A stretch of 64,000 bases of DNA from Congregibacter variabilis (GTDB taxonomy: Bacteria; Pseudomonadota; Gammaproteobacteria; Pseudomonadales; Halieaceae): positions 3,534,001 to 3,598,000 of the forward strand of contig NZ_CP136864.1 in assembly GCF_045689235.1 (NCBI RefSeq), read 5' to 3'. This document shows positions 7,573-15,886 of this stretch, piece after piece (positions within the stretch are counted from its first letter, which is position 1; every line of letters starts with the position of its first letter). The notes beneath the pieces were generated by a model. It was not told the origin of the DNA. It saw nothing but the letters and a program-made list of their open reading frames with translations, and did not search any database. A program made the translations under genes and the position numbers.

Positions 7573-8190
7573 GTGGAACTGAGTATATTAAAGCCCGGGA
7601 ATGAGTCAGCTGGCACTGTTTCAGTGTCGGATGCGAATTTCGCGCGCGAATACAACGAAGATCTGGTTCATCAGGTCGTGACTTCTTTTCTTGCAGGTGC
7701 CCGTCAGGGTACTCGCGCTCAGAAGACTCGCTCAGATGTGCGTGGTGGTGGTAAGAAGCCATGGCGCCAGAAGGGTACCGGCCGAGCTCGTGCGGGAACC
7801 ATCCGTTCGCCTATCTGGCGTAGTGGTGGCGTAACGTTCGCAGCGCGTCCACAGGATCACAGCGTTAAGGTTAATCGCAAGATGTACCGCGCAGCGCTTA
7901 AGACCATTATCTCGGAGCTGGCTCGCCAGGATCGTTTGGTGGTTGTTGAGACTTTGGATTTGGACGCGCCTAAGACCAAGTTGTTGGTCAGTCAGTTAGA
8001 TGGCTACGGTGTAAACAGCGCGTTGTTGATCTCTGACGAGGTGAACGAGAATCTGTACTTGGCTTCACGTAACCTTCAAAAGGTTGATGTTCGCGACGTG
8101 CAGGGTATCGATCCAGTAAGTTTGCTGTCTCATGACAAGGTCATGGTGACTGTGGATGCCGTTAAAAAGATTGAGGAGATGCTGGCATGA
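7573..8190 (+). CDS. rplD: 50S ribosomal protein L4
   Basis: L4 lines the peptide exit tunnel and is the autogenous regulator of the S10 operon in enterobacteria. The 205-residue protein starts at GTG 7573 behind GGAGGA. It has the tunnel-loop segment with VRGGGKKPWRQKGTGRARAG, the macrolide-resistance region, in wild-type form. Its last codons overlap rplW by 4 nt (ATGA), implying coupled translation. Rather divergent in its first 15 residues compared with E. coli, but full length. Confidence 0.97.
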   Translation: MELSILKPGNESAGTVSVSDANFAREYNEDLVHQVVTSFLAGARQGTRAQKTRSDVRGGGKKPWRQKGTGRARAGTIRSPIWRSGGVTFAARPQDHSVKVNRKMYRAALKTIISELARQDRLVVVETLDLDAPKTKLLVSQLDGYGVNSALLISDEVNENLYLASRNLQKVDVRDVQGIDPVSLLSHDKVMVTVDAVKKIEEMLA

Positions 8191-8483
8191 ACCGTGAGCG
8201 CGTATTTCAGGTGCTGATGGGCCCGCATGTGTCGGAAAAGGCAGCGATTGTTGCCGATGCCAATAATCAGTACGTATTTAAGGTAGCGGTTGACGCGACC
8301 AAGAGCGAGATCCGAAAGTCAGTGGAGCAGCTCTTCAAGGTCAGCGTTGAAGATGTCCAGACTCTTAAGGTCAAGGGCAAGGTAAAGCGTAATCGCTACG
8401 GGTTTAGCACTAAGCCGACCTGGAAGAAGGCCTATGTTCGCGTTGCCCAAGGGCAGGACATTGACTTCGCGGTAGCTGAGTAA
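8187..8483 (+). CDS. rplW: 50S ribosomal protein L23
   Basis: L23 sits at the tunnel exit and is the docking site for trigger factor and SRP. The 98-residue protein shows the GPHVSEKA motif near the N-terminus and the KRNRYGFSTKPTWKKAYV segment, the family landmarks. The ATG overlaps the rplD stop by 4 nt. Confidence 0.97.
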   Translation: MNRERVFQVLMGPHVSEKAAIVADANNQYVFKVAVDATKSEIRKSVEQLFKVSVEDVQTLKVKGKVKRNRYGFSTKPTWKKAYVRVAQGQDIDFAVAE

Positions 8484-8497
8484 GGGAGAGCGGACAA

Positions 8498-9325
8498 ATG
8501 GCAATTGCAAAGAGTAAGCCGACGTCAGCGGGCCGCCGTCATCAGGTTCGCGTCGTTAATCAGGATCTGCACAAAGGTGCACCCTACGCGCCGCTACTGG
8601 AAAAGCAGTCGCGTAATGGCGGTCGAAACAATAACGGGCGTATCACCACGCGTCACGTTGGCGGTGGACACAAGCAGCACTATCGCGTTATCGACTTTAA
8701 GCGCAATAAGGATGCTATTCCGGCGAAGGTTGAGCGTATTGAATACGATCCCAATCGCACAGCGCACATAGCACTGCTGTTATTCGCCGACGGCGAGCGT
8801 CGTTACATTATCGCTCCCAAGGGCTTGAAGGCTGGGGATGCCGTTCAGTCAGGTTCTGCCGCGCCCATCAAGGCGGGCAACTGCCTGCCTTTGCGCAACA
8901 TTCCTGTCGGTTCGGTGGTGCACGCTGTCGAGCTTAAGCCTGGCAAGGGTGCTCAGATAGCACGTTCGGCCGGTGCTTCGGTTCAGCTGGCTGCTCGCGA
9001 GGGTCGTTATGCGACGATTCGCCTGCGCTCCGGCGAAATGCGTAAGGTACTGTCTGATTGTCGCGCTACGTTGGGAGAGGTTTCTAACTCCGAGCACAGT
9101 TTGCGTAAGTTAGGTAAAGCTGGTGCCGCACGTTGGCGCGGTGTTCGTCCGACGGTTCGTGGTGTAGCCATGAACCCGGTTGATCACCCGCATGGTGGTG
9201 GTGAAGGTCGTACCTCTGGTGGTCGACATCCGGTTAGCCCCTGGGGCACGCCGACCAAGGGTTACAAGACCCGTAAGAATAAGCGTACCGATGATCTCAT
9301 CGTGCGTCGCCGGCGCAAGAAGTAA
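8498..9325 (+). CDS. rplB: 50S ribosomal protein L2
   Basis: L2 is needed for subunit association and peptidyl-transferase activity. The 275-residue protein has the RNA-binding core and, near the C-terminus, the VDHPHGGGEGR motif with the histidine conserved for activity. GGGAGAG precedes the ATG. It lies 14 nt after rplW. Confidence 0.98.
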   Translation: MAIAKSKPTSAGRRHQVRVVNQDLHKGAPYAPLLEKQSRNGGRNNNGRITTRHVGGGHKQHYRVIDFKRNKDAIPAKVERIEYDPNRTAHIALLLFADGERRYIIAPKGLKAGDAVQSGSAAPIKAGNCLPLRNIPVGSVVHAVELKPGKGAQIARSAGASVQLAAREGRYATIRLRSGEMRKVLSDCRATLGEVSNSEHSLRKLGKAGAARWRGVRPTVRGVAMNPVDHPHGGGEGRTSGGRHPVSPWGTPTKGYKTRKNKRTDDLIVRRRRKK

Positions 9326-9373
9326 CGCTGGCGCCCTTTGGGATTGGACGAATAGGATTAGAGGAAACAAACA

Positions 9374-9649
9374 GTGCCGCGTTCATTGAAGAAAGGCCCG
9401 TTTATCGATCTGCATCTCCTCAAGAAAGTTGAGGTTGCAGTTGAAGCAAATGATCGTCGACCTATTAAGACCTGGTCGCGTCGTTCCATGGTGTCTCCGG
9501 ACATGGTTGGTTTGACTATTGCCGTACATAACGGGCGTCAACATGTGCCTGTATTGGTGAACGAGGACATGGTTGGCCACAAGCTTGGCGAGTTCGCAGT
9601 AACGCGTACTTTCAAGGGCCACGTTGTGGACAAGAAGGCGAAGCGCTAA
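9374..9649 (+). CDS. rpsS: 30S ribosomal protein S19
   Basis: S19 binds the 30S head with S13 and bridges to the 50S subunit. The 91-residue protein begins PRSLKKGPFIDLHLLKKV from a GTG start, with AGAGGA upstream, and ends in the typical basic GHVVDKKAKR tail. It lies 48 nt after rplB. Confidence 0.97.
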   Translation: MPRSLKKGPFIDLHLLKKVEVAVEANDRRPIKTWSRRSMVSPDMVGLTIAVHNGRQHVPVLVNEDMVGHKLGEFAVTRTFKGHVVDKKAKR

Positions 9650-9677
9650 GCGCTGGCCGGGAATAGGAATTAGATTG

Positions 9678-10016
9678 ATGGAAGTTTCAGCTAGATTAAA
9701 AGGTGCCCGCATCTCCGCGCAGAAAGCGCGGCTGGTTGCAGACCAGGTTCGCGGTAAGCCCGTAGAAGAGGCCTTGTCTGTGCTTGAGTACAGCAATAAG
9801 AAGGCAGCGCATATCGTTCGTAAGGTGCTGAACTCTGCTATTGCAAATGCTGAGAACAATGAAGGCGCTGACGTCGACGAGCTGAAAATCTCTTCAGTCT
9901 TCGTAGACGAAGGTGTGACGATGAAGCGCTTGCGTCCGCGGGCCAAGGGTCGCGCAGATCGTATTTTTAAGCGCAGCTGCCATATCACTGTAAAAGTCGC
10001 CGACGGCGAAAGCTAA
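9678..10016 (+). CDS. rplV: 50S ribosomal protein L22
   Basis: L22 contacts all 23S rRNA domains and its beta hairpin lines the exit tunnel. From ATG 9678 the protein has 112 residues and begins MEVSARLKGARISAQKARLV. The loop with MKRLRPRAKGRADRI is the macrolide-linked hairpin. A longer frame from 9624 would overlap rpsS with unconserved residues and is rejected. AGGAAT lies upstream. Confidence 0.97.
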   Translation: MEVSARLKGARISAQKARLVADQVRGKPVEEALSVLEYSNKKAAHIVRKVLNSAIANAENNEGADVDELKISSVFVDEGVTMKRLRPRAKGRADRIFKRSCHITVKVADGES

Positions 10017-10035
10017 AGGATTAGGAGAGGACCAC

Positions 10036-10704
10036 ATGGGTCAGAAAGTACATCCCACGGGCATCCGCCTTGGCATCGTCAAGGATCACACTTCGGTGTG
10101 GTATGCCGATCGTAAGAACTACGCCAAGCAGTTGGTGAACGATCTGCAGGTTCGGAGCTTTATTGAGAAGAAGCTTGATAACGCCTCGGTAAGCCGCGTT
10201 GTTATTGAGCGTCCCGCGCAAACTGCACGGATTACGATTCACACTGCCCGACCAGGGATTGTGATCGGCAAGAAAGGCGAAGATGTCGACAAGCTTCGCA
10301 AGGTGTTGGCTGAAAAGATGGGTGTGCCCGTGCACATCAATATTGAAGAGATCCGCAAGCCCGATCTGGACGCCCGTTTAGTGGCTCAGAATGTGGCTCA
10401 GCAGCTCGAGCGACGAGTAATGTTCCGTCGCGCTATGAAGCGTGTAGTTCAAAATGCTATGCGTCAGGGTGCGGAGGGTATCAAGGTCCAGGTGAGCGGT
10501 CGTTTGGGTGGCGCAGAAATCGCGCGTACCGAGTGGTATCGAGAAGGTCGAGTACCTTTGCACACACTGCGAGCGGACATTGACTACGCTACATATGAGG
10601 CAGCAACCACTTACGGAATCCTGGGCGTCAAGGTCTGGATTTTCAAGGGTGAGGTGCTAGGTGCCGACGAGGCTGACAACGGCCGTAAGTCAGCGGCCAG
10701 CTAA
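10036..10704 (+). CDS. rpsC: 30S ribosomal protein S3
   Basis: S3 forms part of the mRNA entry channel and helicase. The 222-residue protein has the N-terminal MGQKVHPTGIRLG, a KH domain with the VIGKKGEDVDKLR GXXG loop, and the C-terminal AEIARTEWYREGRVPLHTLRA region truncated here for length. GGAGAGG precedes the ATG, 19 nt after rplV. Confidence 0.97.
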   Translation: MGQKVHPTGIRLGIVKDHTSVWYADRKNYAKQLVNDLQVRSFIEKKLDNASVSRVVIERPAQTARITIHTARPGIVIGKKGEDVDKLRKVLAEKMGVPVHINIEEIRKPDLDARLVAQNVAQQLERRVMFRRAMKRVVQNAMRQGAEGIKVQVSGRLGGAEIARTEWYREGRVPLHTLRADIDYATYEAATTYGILGVKVWIFKGEVLGADEADNGRKSAAS

Positions 10705-10732
10705 GCGGCCAAGAAGCTAAGGGTTTAGAAGA

Positions 10733-11146
10733 ATGCTGCAACCAAAACGTACAAAGTTTCGCAAGGCGATGAAAGGCCGGAACCGCGGTCTTGCGCATCG
10801 CGGTAGCAAGGTTAGCTTTGGCGAATTCGGATTAAAAGCCACTGGTCGTGGACGCATTACAGCGCGTCAGATCGAAGCGGCTCGTCGTGCCATGACTCGT
10901 CACATCAAACGTGGCGGTAAGATCTGGATCCGTGTTTTTCCCGACAAGCCAATTACTGGTAAGCCGTTGGAAGTTCGTCAGGGTAAGGGTAAGGGTAACG
11001 TAGAGTATTGGGTTGCTCAGGTGCAGCCTGGCAAGGTTCTCTATGAAGTACAGGGTGTGTCGGAAGAGTTGGCGCGAGAGGCTTTTGAGCTGGCCGCAGC
11101 AAAGATTCCGATTTCCACCGCGTTTGTTAAAAGATCGGTGATGTGA
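10733..11146 (+). CDS. rplP: 50S ribosomal protein L16
   Basis: L16 lies near the A site and is essential for 50S maturation. The 137-residue protein starts MLQPKRTKFRKAMKGRN. It contains the GSKVSFGEFGLKA segment and the RQGKGKGNVEYW loop, whose arginine is hydroxylated by the YcfD oxygenase in relatives. The stop codon TGA shares its last base with the rpmC ATG. Confidence 0.97.
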   Translation: MLQPKRTKFRKAMKGRNRGLAHRGSKVSFGEFGLKATGRGRITARQIEAARRAMTRHIKRGGKIWIRVFPDKPITGKPLEVRQGKGKGNVEYWVAQVQPGKVLYEVQGVSEELAREAFELAAAKIPISTAFVKRSVM

Positions 11147-11337
11147 TGAAAGGCAGCGAATTGCGCGACCAGAGCGCAGAACAATTAGGCGAGCAGCTGC
11201 TGGCGCTCCGCGAGGAGCAGTTCAAGCTGCGCATGCAAAAGGCGACCGGCCAGTTGAGCCAGACTCACCTGCTGCAGGCAAACCAGCGTGATATCGCGCG
11301 GGTTAAAACCGTGTTGCACGAAAAGGCAGGTGAATAA
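11146..11337 (+). CDS. rpmC: 50S ribosomal protein L29
   Basis: L29 is a small helical protein next to L23 at the tunnel exit. From ATG 11146 it has 63 residues, the usual length, and shows LREEQFKLRMQKATGQL. A GTG three bases earlier would add one methionine. The ATG is preferred because it overlaps the rplP stop by one base, as usual for coupled genes. Confidence 0.96.
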   Translation: MKGSELRDQSAEQLGEQLLALREEQFKLRMQKATGQLSQTHLLQANQRDIARVKTVLHEKAGE

Positions 11338-11339
11338 CA

Positions 11340-11609
11340 ATGTCAGCTGAAAAAAGAACCCGGACCGTAACCGGTCGCGTTGTAAGCAACAAGATGGATA
11401 AGACCATTACTGTGCTTATCGAGCGTCGCGTACGTCACGCTATGTATGGCAAGTACATGACCCGCTCTTCTAAAGTGCACGCTCATGATGCCGACAACCA
11501 GTGCGGTATTGGTGACCTGGTGACGGTGGCAGAGACTCGTCCGATCTCTAAAAGCAAAAGCTGGAACCTCGTTGAGGTTGTAGAGAAAGTGGAGAGTGCT
11601 GCGCAATGA
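11340..11609 (+). CDS. rpsQ: 30S ribosomal protein S17
   Basis: S17 is a primary binder of the 16S 5' domain. The 89-residue protein has the OB-fold signature GRVVSNKMDKTITVLIERRV and YGKYMTRSSKVHAHD. It lies 2 nt after rpmC and overlaps rplN by 4 nt (ATGA). Confidence 0.97.
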   Translation: MSAEKRTRTVTGRVVSNKMDKTITVLIERRVRHAMYGKYMTRSSKVHAHDADNQCGIGDLVTVAETRPISKSKSWNLVEVVEKVESAAQ

Positions 11610-11974
11610 TCCAGACAGAATCCTATTTGGAAGTTGCAGATAACAGCGGCGCACGCCGTGTTATGTGCATCAAAGTCCTTGGTGGGTCCAAGCGGCGTTA
11701 TGCGCGCGTTGGCGATCTCATCAAGGTTACAGTTAAAGAAGCCATTCCCCGTGGAAAGGTTAAGAAGGGCCAGGTTATGACCGCGGTCGTCGTTCGCACC
11801 AAGAAGGGTGTTCGTCGTCCAGATGGATCATTGATCAAGTTTGATGATAACGCGGCTGTTCTGTTGAACAATCAGGAAGCACCTATCGGTACTCGTATTT
11901 TTGGGCCGGTAACTCGAGAGCTTCGTGGTGAGAAATTCATGAAGATCATTTCCCTTGCACCGGAAGTGATCTGA
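11606..11974 (+). CDS. rplN: 50S ribosomal protein L14
   Basis: L14 forms intersubunit bridges and is the RsfS docking site. The 122-residue protein begins MIQTESYLEVADNSGARRVM and has the conserved KGVRRPDGSLIKFDDNAAV segment. It is coupled to rpsQ by a 4-nt overlap. The last gene of the classical S10 operon pair before rplX opens the spc section. Confidence 0.97.
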   Translation: MIQTESYLEVADNSGARRVMCIKVLGGSKRRYARVGDLIKVTVKEAIPRGKVKKGQVMTAVVVRTKKGVRRPDGSLIKFDDNAAVLLNNQEAPIGTRIFGPVTRELRGEKFMKIISLAPEVI

Positions 11975-12024
11975 AGGCGGGCTAGTCAACCTTTGGGTTG
12001 CTGCACGGCAGAGAGTAGAGAGCT

Positions 12025-12339
12025 ATGTTGAAGATTAAATGTGACGATGAAGTAATCGTGCTGGCTGGGAAGGACAAGGGCAAGCGTGGGAAGGTGCGTA
12101 AGATCGTAGATGACAGTCGCGTAATTGTTAGCGGCATTAACATGATCAAGAAGCACACCAAGCCTAACCCGCAGGCGGGTGTTCAGGGCGGAATCGTTGA
12201 GCGAGAAGCGGCGATTCAGGTGTCTAACATCGCAATTTTCAACCCTGAGACCAGCAAGGCCGACCGTATTGGCTTCCGTGTTGATGACGGAAAAAAGGTT
12301 AGGTTTTTTAAGTCTAACGGCGCAGCTCTGGACGCCTAA
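12025..12339 (+). CDS. rplX: 50S ribosomal protein L24
   Basis: L24 initiates 50S assembly with L3. The 104-residue protein shows the KOW motif VIVLAGKDKGKRGKVRKI near the N-terminus and VSNIAIFNPETSKADRIGF. It lies 50 nt after rplN and 23 nt before rplE. Confidence 0.97.
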   Translation: MLKIKCDDEVIVLAGKDKGKRGKVRKIVDDSRVIVSGINMIKKHTKPNPQAGVQGGIVEREAAIQVSNIAIFNPETSKADRIGFRVDDGKKVRFFKSNGAALDA

Positions 12340-12362
12340 GGGCAAGGAACAGGTACAAGTAA

Positions 12363-12902
12363 ATGGCAACCTTGAAAGACAAGTATCGGGACGAGATCGC
12401 GGCGCAGCTCAAAGAAGAGCTCGGCCTGGATAACGTTATGGAAGTGCCTCGGATCACAAAGATTACCTTGAATATGGGTGTCGGCGAAGCTGTGGGCGAC
12501 AAGAAGGTTATGGAGAGCGCGCTCTCGGATATGACCAAAATCGCCGGACAGAAGCCTGTGGTTACCTTGGCTCGTCGGTCGATTGCTGGATTCAAAATTC
12601 GCGATGGCTGGCCTATCGGTTGTAAGGTCACTCTGCGCGGCGAGAGAATGTATGAGTTCCTCGAGCGTCTTGTGAGCATTGCCATTCCCCGTATTCGTGA
12701 CTTTCGAGGCATCAGCCCCAAGTCCTTTGACGGTCGCGGAAATTTCGCGATGGGCGTTACCGAGCAGATTATTTTCCCGGAAATTAACTACGACGAGGTA
12801 GATAGCCTTCGGGGTATGGACATCACGATCACTACGACAGCACGCACGGACGACGAAGGTCGCGCCTTGTTGCGTTCTTTCAATTTTCCGCTGAAAGGGT
12901 AA
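12363..12902 (+). CDS. rplE: 50S ribosomal protein L5
   Basis: L5 binds 5S rRNA in the central protuberance and contacts P-site tRNA. The 179-residue protein has NVMEVPRITKITLNMGVGEA and RDFRGISPKSFDGRGNFAMG, the typical RNA-binding landmarks. It is followed after 8 nt by rpsN. Confidence 0.97.
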   Translation: MATLKDKYRDEIAAQLKEELGLDNVMEVPRITKITLNMGVGEAVGDKKVMESALSDMTKIAGQKPVVTLARRSIAGFKIRDGWPIGCKVTLRGERMYEFLERLVSIAIPRIRDFRGISPKSFDGRGNFAMGVTEQIIFPEINYDEVDSLRGMDITITTTARTDDEGRALLRSFNFPLKG

Positions 12903-12910
12903 TTCGGGTT

Positions 12911-13216
12911 ATGGCTAAGAAGTCGATGATTGCGCGTGAAGACAAGCGTGCTAGCACCGTTGCCCGGTATGCGGCAAAGCGTGCAGAAATTAAAGCAATC
13001 CTGGCAAGCACCACTGCCACGGACGAAGAAAAGTGGGATGCGCAGGTGGCACTTCAGAAGTTGCCGCGTAACGCTAGCCCTGTCCGACAGCGGCGACGTT
13101 GCCAGATAACCGGTCGCCCTCATGGTGTGTACCGTAAGTTTGGTCTGTGTCGTAACAAGCTCCGTGAAGCCGCTATGCGCGGTGACGTCCCCGGTCTGGT
13201 TAAGGCCAGCTGGTAA
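12911..13216 (+). CDS. rpsN: 30S ribosomal protein S14 (zinc-free form)
   Basis: S14 is a late assembly protein of the 30S head. The 101-residue length marks the long, zinc-independent form. The region corresponding to the zinc ribbon reads RQRRRCQITGRPHGVYRKFGLCRN, with two cysteines only, not the CxxC..CxxC set. This protein therefore needs no zinc, unlike the L36 in the same cluster. Confidence 0.97.
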   Translation: MAKKSMIAREDKRASTVARYAAKRAEIKAILASTTATDEEKWDAQVALQKLPRNASPVRQRRRCQITGRPHGVYRKFGLCRNKLREAAMRGDVPGLVKASW

Positions 13217-13239
13217 GCGAAGCCGAGAGGAATAGAAAC

Positions 13240-13635
13240 ATGAGTATGCAAGACCCACTGGCGGATATGTTGACCCGCATTCGCAACGCCCAGATGGCTG
13301 GACACACCAGTATTGATATGCCTGGTTCAAAGCTGAAAGTCGCGGTTGCAAAAGTTCTTGAAGACGAAGGCTACATCGCTGGATACGAAGCGCACGCGGA
13401 TGGTGTTAAGCCACGCCTGCGTCTCGAATTGAAGTATTTTGACGGTAAGCCCGTAATTGCAGAAATAGATCGCGTAAGTCGTCCCAGCGTACGTCGCTAC
13501 TCAGCGAAAGATGAGTTGCCAACGGTTCGTGGTGGATTGGGCGTGGCGATTATTTCCACGTCACGGGGCGTTATGACTGACCGCGCGGCGCGAGCTGCGG
13601 GCGTAGGTGGCGAGGTGCTTTGCACAGTCTTCTAA
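13240..13635 (+). CDS. rpsH: 30S ribosomal protein S8
   Basis: S8 binds the 16S central domain and in E. coli represses the spc operon by binding the rplE start region. The 131-residue protein begins MSMQDPLADMLTRIRNAQM and ends with the GGEVLCTVF segment. GAGAGGAATAG precedes the ATG. An 81-nt gap separates it from rplF. Confidence 0.97.
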   Translation: MSMQDPLADMLTRIRNAQMAGHTSIDMPGSKLKVAVAKVLEDEGYIAGYEAHADGVKPRLRLELKYFDGKPVIAEIDRVSRPSVRRYSAKDELPTVRGGLGVAIISTSRGVMTDRAARAAGVGGEVLCTVF

Positions 13636-13716
13636 AGATTGCGTGCGAGCTTGGCTGATTAAGAAGTTTGGCGGTGCTGTGAAGTAGCGTCAAAAGACAG
13701 AGAGAAAGGGCGAAGT

Positions 13717-14244
13717 ATGTCCAGAGTTGCAAATAATCCAGTCTCCCTGCCGAAAGGCGTGGAGTTGACCATTGCCGGTCGCGAAGTGCAGGTGAAGGGT
13801 GCCAAAGGTTCCCTGTCACTGTCGCTTTATGAAGGCGTAAACATTGCTCAGGAAGACGGTACCGTTACCTTTGCCTACGAGACTGATAAGTCCAAGGCGA
13901 TGGCGGGTACGACACGTGCGCTTGTGAACAACATGGTCAAGGGCGTGTCTGAGGGCTGGCAGAAGAAGCTGGTTCTGAACGGTGTTGGTTATCGTGCGAA
14001 GGCGTCTGGGAAGTCAGTGAACCTGACCGTGGGATTGTCGCATCCGGTAGATTTTGAACTCCCGGAAGGCCTCAGTGCAGAGACACCGACTCAGACTGAG
14101 ATCGTTGTGAGTGGAATTGACAAGCAGGCAGTTGGCGAAGCGGCGGCGAAAATCCGTAGTTTCCGTCCACCAGAGCCATACAAGGGTAAAGGTATTCGTT
14201 ACGCGGACGAGCATGTCCGACGTAAGGAAGCCAAGAAGAAGTAA
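13717..14244 (+). CDS. rplF: 50S ribosomal protein L6
   Basis: L6 lies near the factor-binding centre of the 50S subunit. The 175-residue protein begins MSRVANNPVSLPKGVEL and ends with PEPYKGKGIRYADEHVRRKE, the conserved L6 C-terminal signature. AGAGAAAGGG precedes the ATG. Confidence 0.97.
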   Translation: MSRVANNPVSLPKGVELTIAGREVQVKGAKGSLSLSLYEGVNIAQEDGTVTFAYETDKSKAMAGTTRALVNNMVKGVSEGWQKKLVLNGVGYRAKASGKSVNLTVGLSHPVDFELPEGLSAETPTQTEIVVSGIDKQAVGEAAAKIRSFRPPEPYKGKGIRYADEHVRRKEAKKK

Positions 14245-14256
14245 CAGGACATCGAG

Positions 14257-14607
14257 ATGAGTGCAAAGAACGATTCGCGTCTCCGTCGCGCCCGCAAAGC
14301 GCGGCAGCGTATGCGCACCCAGGGTGCCAACCGTCTGAGCGTACACCGGACTCCGCGGCATATTTACGCGCAGGTATTTGCGCCTATGGGCGACACTGTC
14401 CTGGCGAGCGCCTCTACGCTGGATACTAGTTTGCGTAGTGGAGCAACAGGCAATATTGATGCAGCGTCTGCAGTTGGAAAGCTCCTTGCCGAGCGTGCCA
14501 AGGCGGCAGGTGTTGAAAAGGTCGCTTTTGATCGCGGTGGGTTTAAGTACCACGGGCGAGTAAAAGCGCTGGCAGAAGCCGCGCGCGAAGGCGGACTGGA
14601 ATTCTAG
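14257..14607 (+). CDS. rplR: 50S ribosomal protein L18
   Basis: L18 delivers 5S rRNA to the central protuberance. The 116-residue protein has the basic N-terminus (RLRRARKARQRMR), the LSVHRTPRHIYAQV segment and the C-terminal FDRGGFKYHGRVKALAEAAR motif. It lies 12 nt from each neighbour. Confidence 0.97.
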   Translation: MSAKNDSRLRRARKARQRMRTQGANRLSVHRTPRHIYAQVFAPMGDTVLASASTLDTSLRSGATGNIDAASAVGKLLAERAKAAGVEKVAFDRGGFKYHGRVKALAEAAREGGLEF

Positions 14608-14619
14608 GGTATATAGACG

Positions 14620-15126
14620 ATGGCGTTTAACGATCAGAAGCAGCAAGACGGCGACCTCCAGGAAAAACTGGTTCAGGTAAACCGTGTGGCGAAAGTAGTT
14701 AAAGGTGGCCGGATCTTCGGATTCACAGCCCTCACCGTGGTTGGTGATGGCAAAGGTCGCGTCGGTTTTGGCCGTGGTAAGGCGCGCGAAGTGCCTGTTG
14801 CGATCCAAAAGGCGATGGAAGCTGCCCGCCGTAACATGATTCAGGTGGATCTTGACAACGGCACCATTCAGTACGCTATCAAGGCCCGCCACGGTGCATC
14901 CAAGGTTTACATGCAGCCGGCTTCAGAAGGTACAGGCGTCATCGCCGGTGGTGCCATGCGAGCGGTTCTCGAGATCGCTGGTGTGCACAACGTACTTGCC
15001 AAGTGCTACGGGTCCACTAACCCTGTAAACGTAGTACGTGCCACATTTAACGGCTTGCGTGATATGTCTTCACCAGAGTCAGTGGCAGCGAAACGCGGCA
15101 AGAGTGTCGAAGAGATTTCAGGCTAA
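14620..15126 (+). CDS. rpsE: 30S ribosomal protein S5
   Basis: S5 helps form the mRNA entry channel and influences fidelity. The 168-residue protein has the VKGGRIFGFTALTVVGDGKG segment (spectinomycin-linked loop), then FGRGKAREVPVAIQKA and the IAGGAMRAVLE domain-2 motif. It lies 12 nt after rplR and 65 nt before rpmD. Confidence 0.97.
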   Translation: MAFNDQKQQDGDLQEKLVQVNRVAKVVKGGRIFGFTALTVVGDGKGRVGFGRGKAREVPVAIQKAMEAARRNMIQVDLDNGTIQYAIKARHGASKVYMQPASEGTGVIAGGAMRAVLEIAGVHNVLAKCYGSTNPVNVVRATFNGLRDMSSPESVAAKRGKSVEEISG

Positions 15127-15191
15127 GCAGCTGGTATCGCGCGGCAACATTGATTTAAGTAACTGTTAGCAACAACACGGATTAGCGAGTC

Positions 15192-15380
15192 ATGGCTAAG
15201 GCAACAATTAAGGTCACTCAGACCAAGAGCAGCAGCGGACGGTTGAAGAACCACCGTGCCTGCGTGGCGGGTTTGGGTCTGCGTCGTATTGGACATACTG
15301 TGGAAGTGGAAGACACTCCCTCGGTCCGCGGCATGATTAACAAAGTCAGCTATATGCTGAGTGTGGAGGAACAGGCGTGA
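15192..15380 (+). CDS. rpmD: 50S ribosomal protein L30
   Basis: L30 is a small 50S surface protein. The 62-residue sequence shows IKVTQTKSSSGR, LGLRRIGHTVEVEDTPSVRGMI and a C-terminal YMLSVEE, matching the bacterial short form. Its TGA overlaps the GTG start proposed for rplO. Confidence 0.96.
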   Translation: MAKATIKVTQTKSSSGRLKNHRACVAGLGLRRIGHTVEVEDTPSVRGMINKVSYMLSVEEQA

Positions 15381-15823
15381 GCGATACAATGCGACTCAAC
15401 ACCCTGAGCCCCGCTCCTGGTTCGCGTAAAGCGGCCAAGCGCGTTGGCCGCGGCATCGGTAGTGGTGTAGGTAAGACAGCAGGCCGCGGACACAAGGGCC
15501 AAAAGTCTCGCTCCGGCGGTAAAGTGGCGCCAGGTTTCGAGGGTGGTCAGATGCCACTTCAGAAGCGCCTGCCAAAGTACGGCTTTACCTCGCGTATTTC
15601 TCGCACAACTGCGCAGGTTCGTTTAGGCGAACTTAACAAGGTTGATGGCGACGTTATCGACTTGCAGGCGCTCAAGAACGCGGACGTTGTGCGTGATGAC
15701 GTGCTGCGAGTGCGTGTGTTTTTGTCGGGTGAACTGACTCGCGCAGTAACAGTCAAAGGTATACCGGTCAGCAAGGGCGCCCGCGAGGCGATTGAGCAGG
15801 CTGGTGGCAAGATCGAAGAGTAG
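15377..15823 (+). CDS. rplO: 50S ribosomal protein L15
   Basis: L15 is a late 50S assembly protein. It has the glycine/arginine-rich N-terminal arm (KRVGRGIGSGVGKTAGRGHKGQ) and the GFEGGQMPLQKRLPK motif. The GTG at 15377 (148 residues) has GGAGGA 6 nt upstream and a 4-nt overlap with rpmD. The ATG at 15389 gives the E. coli-like N-terminus MRLNTLSP (144 residues) but lies 18 nt from that Shine-Dalgarno. The GTG start is favoured, not certain. Confidence 0.94.
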   Translation: MSDTMRLNTLSPAPGSRKAAKRVGRGIGSGVGKTAGRGHKGQKSRSGGKVAPGFEGGQMPLQKRLPKYGFTSRISRTTAQVRLGELNKVDGDVIDLQALKNADVVRDDVLRVRVFLSGELTRAVTVKGIPVSKGAREAIEQAGGKIEE

Positions 15824-15886
15824 GTCTTCGATCATATTGTCATTGCAGAAGTCTAGTAGGATCACGGGAGCGACAACGAGAAACTG

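Noticed and set aside
14014..14892. 292-residue antisense open frame across rplF-rplR-rpsE
   Set aside because: It crosses three conserved genes on the opposite strand with no domain or start signal.
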